A DNA stretch of 64,000 nucleotides from Sisyra terminalis (lineage: Eukaryota > Arthropoda > Insecta > Neuroptera > Sisyridae). The stretch spans positions 57,549,080 to 57,613,079 of the forward strand of contig OY292276.1 of the NCBI GenBank assembly GCA_958496175.1. Reading direction: 5' to 3'. Both the position numbers and the translations under genes were made by a program. The notes beneath the pieces were generated by a model. The model saw nothing but the letters and a program-made list of their open reading frames with translations. It had not been told where the DNA came from and did no database searches. Position 1 is the stretch's first letter. Each line of letters opens with the position of its first letter. Below are positions 54,288 to 64,000 of this stretch, piece by piece.

Positions 54288-56386
54288 TCCAAGTACGCAG
54301 AAGCCATTTTTTATATTTATCGATAGATTAGGTCCCAAAAATGATTTTAACCAACCGGAAGTGCCACTTACTCCTCCAAAATTGACTTTTCCCAAAAAAA
54401 AAATAGTTTTTTCAATATAAATTTTGAACCGTGCTTAATACAAATAAATTAGTTATTATCAAAATGAAAGCTGAGGATATTTTCTACGAAAAGCTTCCTT
54501 AGTAATTTCCGGTATGTGTCATAGTTAACGTGAAAAGGACGTTTGAAAACACATACCAAAATTTACATTTTCAAAAATCGTTTTACGTTATTGATGATAT
54601 TTCAGATAATTATTGGCATTTTACGAAAAATCAGGACCAAATAATTTATTTATTTGTGGGCTATATTCTTTTATCTCGGAAAGTTCTAAAAGTTACTAGA
54701 TTTTTAATAATTTTTCGTTTCAAATATTAAAGAACTTAACTCTTAATTATGAAATCAGATATCAAAAACTAAATGTTATCTTACTATCAAAAACTAATTA
54801 CAGGATGAAATTCACTATCTATGAGATTGAATTTTTAATCATAAAGCATTTTGAAATTAAATAGATGTCTAGTATTTATTAGTTGGGACCATTAAAATTG
54901 AATTTTCTCGACAAAAAATCGTCAATGATAAATATAGTAGTTTTTATTTTTCATTGGAAATGATCTTCAAATCTCAAGATTCATAATGATTTTGAGTGCA
55001 AGGGATTAAGAATTTAAATTTTTAAACTATTTTGGATTTGAACAAACTTTTTATATCATTTTAAACATTTAAATTGTTTATAACATGTACTAACATGTAA
55101 TAACAATGACAATAAATTGTTATACATTTTGAAAAATAAATAATATGATGGTAATTTTTTCATTTCCAGTAGAGACATATTCATGGTATCGATGGTCCTT
55201 AAATGGTAAGTGCATTAAGACTGCAATCGACGAAAAGAGACAATTCCCGTGAATATATACGAAGATATTGACGTATCGACGGTAGTATTAATAACTTTGG
55301 CACTCTTTGGAAAATAAATTTATTTTTTGAAATTGGGTAAGGGTAAATAAGGCAGGAAACTTTTTGCACCCAAAAATCAGAATCTTATGCCGTTTTGTAA
55401 AGAAAATGTTATATGTTTTTATCCTATATCCGGTTGCGATAAATTTCCTGTTTTATTTTTTTCAAAGGAAAGAATTCCATTTTCAATTTAATTGAATAAT
55501 AGCAAATTTGGAGGTCAAACAAGGCAGCTTGGATGAGCCATTAGATATATGAATAGCAGCAAAAAAGGCAGAGCCTTATAGTACATTCTTTTCTGTTCCT
55601 GTACGTGTGAATCATTTTCTACCAAAGTTGAGGAATAAATTATGAAAAGAATGCAAAACTGACGATCATTTTTTGAATGCTCTCAGAAATTTACCATCAG
55701 GTTCTCATTTTGGATAATTTTATGATGAATTATTATTTATTTATAATTTATGAAATGTTTCCATCATATTTGCGAAAAAAAATAAAGCCCTAATGATTTT
55801 TTTTAATTTCTACAGTTAGGAAAAATGAGGCTTATTTTGACGCTGATTATTGTTCATTATTGTAATTTTTATTTCTTACGTAGAATACATCGTAGTCCAA
55901 TGCTGAAAGTTGAGTTTCTAACATCGATTGATGATATTTAAATATACGATTTTTCCTGCGGAAAAAACTTTTGAAACACGGGAAATTTATAAAAAAAGAA
56001 TGCATTTGTCCTCCATAATTCTTTAGTCTCAAAAATAATAATAAGAAAAAAAATTGAAATTATCGCGAAATTGTAATATAAGTTATCACTTTCATAGATC
56101 AATTTTGATTTTTAGTAAGAAAACGCAAAAAGACGCAAAAATTGATATCTATTTCCGGTCAAACTATGGCATTTATGGAAAATTGGTAAAACACCTGTTT
56201 TGTAGAAAATATGCTCACCTTTCATTTTTAAAATAATTTTTTTTTTTTTGGGGAAAGTCAATTTTAGGAAGGAAATGCGGTGCTTCCCGGTGAAAATTCT
56301 CGGATTTTTGGTGGAAATTATGTTAAGGATCTAATCTATCGATTAATAAAAAATTAACTTCCACCTACTTTTTGGTTAGTGCATAT
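54288..56386. mobile_element. Non-autonomous element with the same ends as the hAT element at 24890
   Basis: The left end (CTCCAAGTACGCAGAAGCCA, ATCGATAGATTAGGTCCCAA, AAAATTGACTTTTCCC) and the right end at 56230-56386 (inverse of CACTAACCAAAAAGTAGGTG, AATCGATAGATTAGATCC, AAAATTGACTTTCCCC) form inverted repeats of about 170 bases. Both match the ends of 24890-28169. The interior shares 54470-55140 with 37885-38455. No transposase is recognised inside; short frames at 54530-54730 and 56054-56236 are not credible. Confidence 0.7.
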
Positions 56387-58684
56387 ACAAGAACGACAAA
56401 ACTTTAATTTTGAAAAATTTAACTTTGGAATGTAGAATTAAAATAAAAAATCGGTTTGGAATATTTGACCAGAAAAAAAATCTTTTGCCTTGAAATTATC
56501 TAGTCAAAGAAACCTTGGTAAATTTGTCCTTCCAATTTTTTTCCTCCTCCTAATTGAATTTCTAGCTATTTTTTTAATTAGCCCCATACCCAAAACATCA
56601 AACGACATTTCCTCCCCATTCATTAAAATAATGCCACCCAAATGTTAAACTGCACCGAAAATTCATGCTTGTTTAAATGACTTACGCATAAATATATCTA
56701 TCACAAATAAACCGAACACCAAACCCACCACCCTCTGATCTTCTTTGAACACATATATTCAAAGGGTGGATTTAAATTTTCATTTGGTTCCATACTTGAG
56801 ACATTGCCTGGCGGCCAATTTTTCCTTTCATCCCTACAAAATTTCCATAAAGCCTCTTAATATTAATGACGTTCCTCAATATTAATACAAATATACGTAA
56901 ATATCAAAAACAACAAACATTACAGCCAACCGAAAAACTTTGCAACCGAATTTTCGAATTTATGATAATGTGATACGAAATGGGAAAGTCGGTCAGGCGA
57001 ATTAGATTAATTTCCTGTGATTTATGCGACGGATTCAATTAGATGTGGAATAATTGGTGAGATTCTTCCTGGATATTGAGTAGTATCAATTGTCCGTGAA
57101 GTGGATCCTTCGGGAGCTACATAGATATATAGTGCAGTGTATTAGTGATGCGTGGCGCTGTTAATGGGGAATAATTTTCCACCTGACCGAGCTTCGGCAG
57201 TCGTTCTCAATGGGGCAGGAGCTTCGTCTTAATTTCTATTACCCCCATTTTTCATTGAACCTCTCCCCCCCACCGATCACAGCACAGTCATTGATATTTC
57301 ATCGTGAGAAAAATGCAATCCCCAAGGAAAATATACGACCTAGTTTGACGCACTGGTATTACTTATCGGAAGTGGGGCTTGATTAAATTTAATATCGAAA
57401 AGATTTAATTTTCAATAATCAAGCGTGAATTCATTTCAAAGTGATACGTATGAATGCATCTAAAGCTCCTTTTTCATAAGATTAATTTTTTTCTTTGTAA
57501 AAATTTCAAAGATTTGATTCAATATTGAAGCCAAATCGTAAATTCTGTGCAATAATTTCAGTATCTTTTATAAAATGTTAAGCTTGTAATCTAATTCGTG
57601 AAAAATAAAAAATATTTTTTTAATCTGAATATTTCCAAAGGATATATCGTAGCACTTTTTAAAAGTGCAATGTTGATTTTCAAGCCAATGTTTACGTTGG
57701 AAATAATTCAGGAACACATTCCACTAGTAGCTTATTTGGCCATCGAATCATCTAATTTCGATCTTCCCGTTTTCCCAGTACATTCTCAACGTATTGCGAA
57801 TATTTACTTAAGGGAATTCAATCTATTGCAGTTATTATGGCTTTAACAATTCCGAGTATGAGCTTAGAACCAAACTTACGATGCACGGCACTGGTATTAT
57901 TGGATCAGAATTATCAAGAGAAATGCCCACAAGCTACTGGAAATATTTGAAAGATTCATAACCATGTCAATACCCTCAAGACTTAAATCAAATATGCACT
58001 TACACTTTACAAATAATTTAACTAACAAACTCAACAATGTGAAGTTTGTGCACAATTAAATTTACGGTATCATCGAGAAATCAAAGTTTCTACAAGTAAT
58101 ATTCAACCGAATGAATTTGAAGTAAATGCCATGAAAATCTTGGAAAAAAATTAAGATCTTTTATTAGATCAGTAGCTAAATCCGGCAGACGTTGTCCTGA
58201 AAGCCAATAGTTGTAAATAGATAAATTGAATTTGGGAAAAAAAGCTTGAGAATTATTAGAATCACCTCCCTTATCAACCCGCAGCATCCCTCGTTGTACT
58301 AATTATAACTCACCTTCAATATATAAATTAATTAATTACGTTTTGAGAACCTTTACCTCTAAAAATCACTTTACGATCATAGCAATGAAGTATTGACAGT
58401 TAACGGCTATTGTATTGACCGTTGAAAAAGCCGTTTTTTTGCGATCGCAGGTATATAACTGGCGCAAGAAAAAATAAAAACTATCATTAAAGCGGATTAT
58501 ATATCGTGACAAAATTTCAGCTAAATGGATGCAAAACTTTTTGAGTTTTTGAAATCTACACAAACCAACACCACAATTTTATATATGTAGATAAAACATA
58601 AATTATTCATTGTTTATTTAAATCAGAGATTGTCAGAGGTGGCCAACCCGCGTGATACATCAGACCGTTATAAAATGGATGAAC
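56387..58684. other. Gene-free stretch with a GC-richer island at 56990-57340
   Basis: The island (TCGGTCAGGCGAATTAGATT, GATGCGTGGCGCTGTTAATG, GAGCTTCGGCAGTCGTTCTC) is the least AT-rich unique sequence here and has no long frame. Host regulatory or untranslated sequence is a reasonable guess. Frames at 57598-57846 (+) and 58090-58287 (-) were not recognised; the first contains LPVFPVHSQRIANIYL, possibly mobile-element derived. Confidence 0.4.
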
Positions 58685-59178
58685 CAAAAGTAAAACCAGA
58701 ATAAAATATTGGTACAACTATTTAGATTAGACTTGTATGACCTTCATACTTATTTTTGGTGAAAGACGCCTAGGATGTACCTGAAAACAAATTATTATCA
58801 AAATCAATAAACCTATTATTGAATCATACGAAAAAATGCAAGTAGGCAGAAATTTACGTTCGAATTATCGACCTTTGATTCATAATGATCAATATTATGA
58901 CCGAAACCGGCTTAATTCCAGGCTGGTGTGAAATTGCAAACGATTCTCTACCTGTTATCAACGGGTGGTATGAAATCAAAAGTGTCACTAATGGATTCGG
59001 AAAGAGGTGTTAATGCATTTATAATTGACAACAAATAATAAATATCTCAAACTGGTTTCAAATTCCTGAACGACATATTTAAACTTGCCATTCTCTCATT
59101 TTGGCCTTCAAGCTTGTACTATTGTATTTCATATCAACAGTTGAGCATATGCTTGAATTTTTCGTACATATACAATTT
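58685..59178. repeat. About 500-base dispersed repeat of unknown class, copy 3
   Basis: Same orientation and extent as 46855-47390. It contains CAACTATTTAGATTAGACTT, AATAAACCTATT, TTTATAATTGACAACAAATA and the terminal TGAATTTTTCGTACATATAC. No terminal inverted repeats and no recognisable frame. Confidence 0.8.
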
Positions 59179-59639
59179 AATAATATTTTAAATGTTTTTA
59201 CAAACAAACCAAATTTCAAATTTCATTTCATGGTTTCATTAAATGTTTTTTGTGTATGGAAATAATATTAAATACATTTAAAAATAAAGCGTTTTACCAA
59301 TTGCCTGCGTTATGATTGATATGTACTTGATTATGTTATATGCAAATATTTTTTTTATCAAATATCATAGGACCCGGTTAACTTCGTTCCACTTAAAATT
59401 GAATTGCGAAAATTAATTGATATCGGTACATAATTATATTGCTACATTTTTAATTATTAAATTATTAATAATAACAATAATTATTAACTATTAAATTAAT
59501 ATACATTGCATTTTATTTATTTAAATCTACACCCTTAAAAACATTAAGCATGTTAAAACTCATATGCATACGAAAAATCCTTAAATTCTCACCTTTATAT
59601 GAGTTTAAAGACATACGATAAATATTTCTAAACATATTT
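59179..59639. other. No feature recognised
   Basis: Very AT-rich DNA. Confidence 0.5.
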
Positions 59640-59993
59640 TTGTGTTTGTCTATTTGTGTCCTTCAAAATTGAATTGTATTTTTGGCTAATTCGATCCAAG
59701 GATCGCTATTAATCAGAGACTGGAAGCTGACTGGAAATATTCCTGTTTTCTTTAGAACTTCCTTAAACATATTTGTTTTATGGGCGAAATGATATCATTT
59801 GTAAACTACTATTTAGTTTTTGAATATTGGCTAAGGAATTTTTACAATCATTTCCTATCCCATAAAGTAATGAGCCTAATGGATCTAGTGATGGGACCAA
59901 TTGGGGCAATTTTACTTTTTCACCAGCACAACATAACCCAGTAGATTCACTACTGTATTTTAACGCCTTACAATATTGGCAAATGATTGTCAT
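59640..59993 (-). pseudogene. Helitron replicase/helicase fragment
   Basis: From an ATG at 59993 the minus strand reads CQYCKALKYSSESTGLCCAG, then EKVKLPQLVPSLDPLGSLLY and NIQKLNSSLQMISF before a stop at about 59778. Helitron proteins carry at their N-terminus C-x-x-C-x-A-L-(K/R)-(W/F/Y)-x-x-E, then C-C-x-x-G-K-V-x-L-P, then (L-L-x-G) and N-I-R-x-Y-N-S-x-(F/L)-x-M-T-S-F. The order and spacing agree. Beyond the stop, ISSQLPVSD may continue the G-Q-I-x-H-x-x-G-S-L-L-P segment. The Rep and helicase domains proper are absent. Confidence 0.75.
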
Positions 59994-60149
59994 TTCCCCA
60001 ATTGTTCCATTTTACAATAAATATTAAGTAAAATATGTAAATAACACATAAACTAAATAAATAAAAATGCCAAATTCAAACGGTTGCTGAGCGTTTTTCA
60101 AAATAAATCACAGACATCAATGATTACAAATAGTATATAGGCATGTAAG

Positions 60150-60328
60150 CGTAAAAATTTGTAGAAGATATCGAGGGACATCTTAATCTTCTAGAGGTAT
60201 AAAATATACTTTATATCAGATTCCCATGCCTGCCGAATATACATAGAAAATTTCATGAAAATTGGTCCAGCCGTTCTTGAGTTATAAAAAGTGTAACTAA
60301 CACGACTTTCTTTTATTTATATAGATTA
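60150..60328 (+). mobile_element. Retroposon 3' tail (SINE or RTE-like)
   Basis: The end AAATTTCATGAAAATTGGTC, CAGCCGTTCTTGAGTTATAA, CACGACTTTC, TTTATATAGAT is a common insect retroposon terminus ending in a short simple repeat. Its 5' limit is unclear. No coding part is present. Confidence 0.55.
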
Positions 60329-60915
60329 TCATTTAATTGGTCATCAAAATCTATTCAATACGTTTCACAAAATATAACTTCTGAAATTTTACTCGAGACA
60401 TTAAAATCAATCCCCCATCTAGCAGTGCTGTTACTAATGAATGGTATACCCAATCCATACAACATCAAAAGCATATTGAATGTCACTACATAGCGATATT
60501 ACACTAAATGATAGGAAATTTTCGCTAATCAACTTAACGGATTTCACAGCCTATGTCAAAGAGCTCAATTGAAAACCTTCACAATTTGCTCAATCAATCA
60601 ATTTAAGTTCGTAATTAAATGAGTCTTATGAGACTTTAAGCCGTTTTCTTTGACAAAACGATACACAATGATCGGCAAAAGCTCATTTGTTTTAATTAAT
60701 CGGTAGAGATCTAAGAAAAGCTCGTGTTTGATAGACAATGAATGTTGCACCGGAAACTTGGGAAATTATTAGATCGTGAGGCTTCGATCTACCTGCATAT
60801 TAGCCAAATTTAAACCTTAGAACTTTATCCTCTAAAATTTTGTAGAATTTAAGGGTGGAAACAATCGATTTACTCTATAATAATTGGAGAACATGTAATT
60901 GATATCTGTTCTTTC
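60329..60915. other. Gene-free stretch
   Basis: Mostly unmatched; 60590-60800 is less AT-rich and contains AGAAAAGCTCGTGTTTGATA. No gene recognised. Confidence 0.45.
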
Positions 60916-61371
60916 TTAGGCCCGGTATTTTCACTTCAGTATAGGTAGGCTTTATCACCATGATAATTATCTATTAGATAAAATTTTGTCTGTAAGATAT
61001 ATCAAAACTCTATTTTCAACCAAAATAAACCTCCGGTTAGTTATTTGCGTGATATCTTATAAAAAAGAATGGAATAGTAATGACAGTTAATGGATAAGCC
61101 AGTGTAGGAAACAATATATTGATAAACAAAGACAAGTTGATAGCGATATCAAAGGTGTTAAAAAGAAACACCATTCTTGTCTAAAAATAGAAGTTTTGTA
61201 GTTGTCTCTTATACTGAATTTGAAATATAAAAATAGTCGTTCTGCAAATTAATAACATATAATTTAGAATGTCTAATGAAATTTAGAAAAAACGAATCCG
61301 AGCTCCAAATTTCAATAATAGATAAGTTCATTTGTTGAATTATAAAATTAGATAAAATTTTAGACCTTAGA

Positions 61372-61545
61372 ACCGAACTTTTAATAAATCAAATTCAAAA
61401 TATTAATCAAGAAGAGAAGAGGGCAGAAGAAATGCATCGTAAGAAAATGAAACTTATGGATATTGAAATTTCTATTAAGAAAAAACAACTAAAAATGTAT
61501 AATTTTATAAAACTTCTATTAAATAACACATTTTTATTTTCATAA
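61372..61545 (+). pseudogene. C-terminal tail of the Harbinger SANT/Myb-like accessory protein
   Basis: An open frame of 57 codons to a TAA reads QEEKRAEEMHRKKMKLMDIE, then ISIKKKQLKMYNFI. Charged coiled-coil tails of this type (E-x-x-R-x-x-E-M-x-x-x-x-E-x-x-L-x-L-L-x-I-x-I-x-x-K-K-L) end the MADF/SANT-like second protein of Harbinger elements. The DNA-binding part is missing. The assignment rests on position and composition. Confidence 0.5.
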
Positions 61546-61566
61546 TACAAATATAAATTTATCCTA

Positions 61567-61955
61567 TTACTTCTTGTTAAACGTTTTATTGATGCAACAA
61601 ATTCTTAAAATAATCAATAAAAGGTCTGCGGAAAAATCATTATAAATTTCAAAATTTCTTTCCTGTTCTTCTGGAAGAATATTGTCTTCCATGTCCGAAT
61701 TCTCATCGGTGTCAAAATTTTCTTCCATTCGGTCTATCACTATATTGTGTAGTACTGCACATTTTTCTTCAATTTGTAATAATATAAATTCGACCGTAAG
61801 TTTTGAAAAACGAAATTTTGATAAAATTATTGGTCTGTCCATTTATTAGAATGATCAATTCTTGGCCTTACATTATATTGTTACACAGGATTTATAATTT
61901 CTATAAGTTGAATCAATTCTTCCTCAGAATCGTTGAGCAATTCCAAATCATCCAT
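61567..61955 (-). pseudogene. Harbinger (HARBI1-like) nuclease, internally deleted
   Basis: From an ATG at 61955 the strand reads MDDLELLNDSEEELIQLIEI with a stop, then after a frame change RPIILSKFRFSKLTVEFILL, QIEEKCAVLHNIVIDRMEEN and a long acidic tail. FRFSKLTVEFILLQIE is the N-terminal helical segment (F-R-x-x-(K/R)-x-T-V-x-x-L-L-x-x-I) of HARBI1-like proteins. AVLHNI is the conserved C-terminal V-L-H-N motif. They are joined directly, so the catalytic DDE core of roughly 200 residues has been deleted without breaking the frame. Confidence 0.75.
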
Positions 61956-62406
61956 AGTAATTATTTCCACTTTTATTTATAACTGTAATATATCAACAAA
62001 GCAACTGATTTATATTGTTTGTGTATCATTACATTAAATTGATGCTTATTTAATTTACACATAGATAATATTCACCTATATATTTACCAAATAAATTCGT
62101 AAATCTTCAAATAGGCAGAAAATTCTTGCAATTTCGTAATATAATTTTTTCCCTTCACTTAAGTTTGACAGTACTAACAATGTGCAGAAACAATACGAAG
62201 GCAATTTATGCTCTATCTATTAAATAAAAAGACTTTTTGGAAGTCTGAGTACTGAATAAACAATCTAGGCGATAGGCGATAGTTTAATTTTATCCTGAAG
62301 ATATAACTATTTTTATGTGAAAATACGCATGTTTTCTCTATCTTCCGGTTAAAATTTTATCTGGAAAATAAATGTCACTATCTAGATGTAAAAATACCGG
62401 GCCTTA

Positions 62407-63594
62407 GAAAATTATATAAGTATTGTAATGCAATCTAAAATTTTAACTTGAAATATAAAGGTGTGTTAAAATAAAATCGAAATTTTCCAATAAGTGATAG
62501 TGGCGGGCAAAAAAGGGTTTGCTAAATTGTATTTTTTTATTGTACTTTTAATAGAAGCAAAAATTGATAACCTTATCATACTTTACTGTTTTGTAGATAA
62601 TCAAATAAGGGAAAAAATATTTGATGTTCACTATACATCTTTGGTTAAGCCGTTTTTCTTTGATAGCTTTTGCTTTTTTTGATTGATTAAAAAGGGGTCA
62701 AAATATTTCCTGGGGTATAATTATTCTGTTATTTTACCGGAAGATTTCTATACCCAATAATATACCTAGATTTTTGTTCTTTTTAATGGAATGTATTTTC
62801 GATGGAAACAAAAAATGATGTACGTATCATATTTTAGTACTTTGTTCTTTATATTTATCAAACTTTCGGGCCGGATGAATACCCTTCACGGGTTGAATGG
62901 TGACCTATGGGGCACCATTCATTTATTCCAGTAATTTCAGTGCTGAAAGTGCATTTCAATTGGGGAGATCAATTGTCAAAAATATCGATTAATTATAGCA
63001 ATAATGAGAGGATATTTAAAATCGATTATGAACCAAAATTTCATACTATAAAATAAGAATGACTTCATTAAAACACTTGACAGTTGAAAACCACAAATAT
63101 TGATATAAAGACTTTTTATTTCTTCACATTTCTATCATTAAATTCTAGACCAATAATTATAAAATTGAACTTTGACTAAAATAAATAAAAATTGGCAACT
63201 ACCAGCAAATATCATCCTTCAAAATCAAATGAACATGCTAATGGTAGAAGGCCAGTAAAGAGGCCCAAATTGTGGCCATAAAAGGATAAATGATCTAAAA
63301 CATTTTATTATAGATATGATAAGGCTGGAAAATATTGGGAACCTTTCTGGGAAAGTCTTATTATACGTAATAACTTTCCTTGTTTTTAAAATGTTAGCTA
63401 CAGAAATTTTAACCAATTGATGCCAGTTTTTTTACTTTTGTTATTTGGTGAAATTTTTTTTTTTTTATTTTACGATAAAGTAACGATTTAAGTACGATAA
63501 AGATTTCTATATTTAAATCCCAACATATGGTTTTACATGTGTATGATTTACGGCGGTGTCGCTTTTATTGAAAAATAAAACGTGGGTAATTTTT
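62407..63594. other. No gene recognised
   Basis: AT-rich DNA with a short less AT-rich patch at 62870-62930 (GGCCGGATGAATACCCTTCA, a nearby GGTGACCTATGGGGCACC self-complementary run). Open frames at 62494-62682 and 63225-63416 were not recognised. Confidence 0.5.
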
Positions 63595-64000
63595 TTTAAG
63601 ACCAAATAGTAATGAATAAAATAAAAATTTTGAAACTACAGAACCAAACCTATCACTCGATTTGTTATGTAGTTTAATCTTTATAAACAACAATTTTCTA
63701 TGACATTTTTGCAATAAGGAAAGCTTATATACTTTTTAATAACAGTAGGCTATGAACTTCGTGACCAATATAGCAAGGAGAAAACAAAAGACTGACCAAT
63801 AAAGAAGAAACAAAAGAGGGACGGAAAAGTGAATGTTGCACCCAAATCAGCGACAAATTAAAGAATAATAAGAATAAGTTGGTGAAATTACAAATTTTCC
63901 AACAAAGACAATTCTGAGCTTAATTCAAAATCTCATTTGCGATAAATGGGAGCACTTTGAAGACCAAATAACAATGAATAAAATAAAGTTTTTCAAACTT
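63595..64000. repeat. Start of a direct duplication cut by the window end
   Basis: AAGACCAAATAGTAATGAAT with AAAATAAAAATTTTGAAACT (63599-63638) recurs as GAAGACCAAATAACAATGAA with AAAATAAAGTTTTTCAAACT at 63959-64000, a spacing of about 361 bases. The remainder of the second unit lies outside. Confidence 0.5.

Larger units (their letters stand above)
60919..62403. mobile_element. PIF/Harbinger element with intact ends, internally deleted
   Basis: The termini GGCCCGGTATTTTCAC and the inverse of GTAAAAATACCGGGCC are flanked by TTA at 60916-60918 and 62404-62406, the target duplication expected for PIF/Harbinger. Subterminal AGATAAAATTTT also occurs inverted on the other side. Two convergent coding relics fill the middle: a coiled-coil tail on + (61372-61545) and a nuclease relic on - (61567-61955). 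The two-gene convergent plan is that of autonomous Harbingers; at 1,485 bases about half or more is missing. Confidence 0.85.

Noticed and set aside
58090..58287. Minus-strand frame with SNNSQAFFPKFNLSIYNYWL as an exon
   Set aside because: I see no recognisable homology, start or splice-site support; chance cannot be excluded.
1..64000. CRISPR array, tRNA, rRNA or bacterial operon
   Set aside because: Repeats are dispersed or inverted, not regularly spaced; no tRNA T-arm/anticodon arrangement or rRNA block was seen; gene structure and elements are those of an animal genome.

Overview
The window is strongly AT-rich animal DNA, almost certainly from an insect. The only host gene I can support is one exon of an insect-type neuropeptide GPCR of the CAPA/pyrokinin/neuromedin-U receptor group. 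Almost everything else is transposable-element debris. I cannot name the species; a beetle or hemipteran would fit the mix of Penelope-like, Jockey-like, Harbinger, hAT, mariner, pogo and hairpin elements. I found no bacterial-style operons, CRISPR array, rRNA or tRNA gene.

Layout. 0-10 kb: tail of a Jockey-like LINE at the left edge, half of a hairpin repeat, a Penelope-like element (PLE copy 1), another half-hairpin and long stretches without recognisable content. 10-24 kb: LINE 3' end, a 1.5-kb foldback palindrome, a retroposon ending in an (ATAGAT)n array, the first 166-bp-class MITE (9-bp target duplication), PLE copy 2 carrying a second MITE, another retroposon, and two LINE C-terminal fragments around a long hairpin that contains a smaller hairpin. 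24-35 kb: a 3.3-kb hAT-type element with a broken transposase and a nested hairpin, another long hairpin, PLE copy 3, an RNase H fragment and a mariner relic. 35-47 kb: the best-preserved LINE (two frameshifts, one stop), a pogo-like element ending in a PHD-type finger, a LINE endonuclease fragment, and a degenerate LINE split by two insertions. 47-52 kb: third MITE, GPCR exon on the minus strand, second copy of the large foldback. 52-64 kb: tandem duplications, a near-perfect palindrome, a second hAT-end element, a Helitron fragment and a PIF/Harbinger element with intact ends but a deleted transposase.

The most interesting signal is not a protein gene. A complete hammerhead-ribozyme-like fold (CTGATGA, a perfect 6-bp stem II, GAAA, a GTC cleavage triplet and a perfect 5-bp stem I) lies in PLE copy 3 at 33576-33620. 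Similar cores occur on both arms of three unrelated palindromic repeats. All of them share one extra nucleotide between CTGATGA and stem II. PLEs are known to carry hammerhead ribozymes, but these non-autonomous palindromes with one core per strand deserve testing. Other strong observations are the 9-bp-duplication MITE family with a provable empty site, a frameshift shared by all three PLE copies, sequence words shared by several hairpin families, and a GTCCCC iteron set in the pogo-like element.
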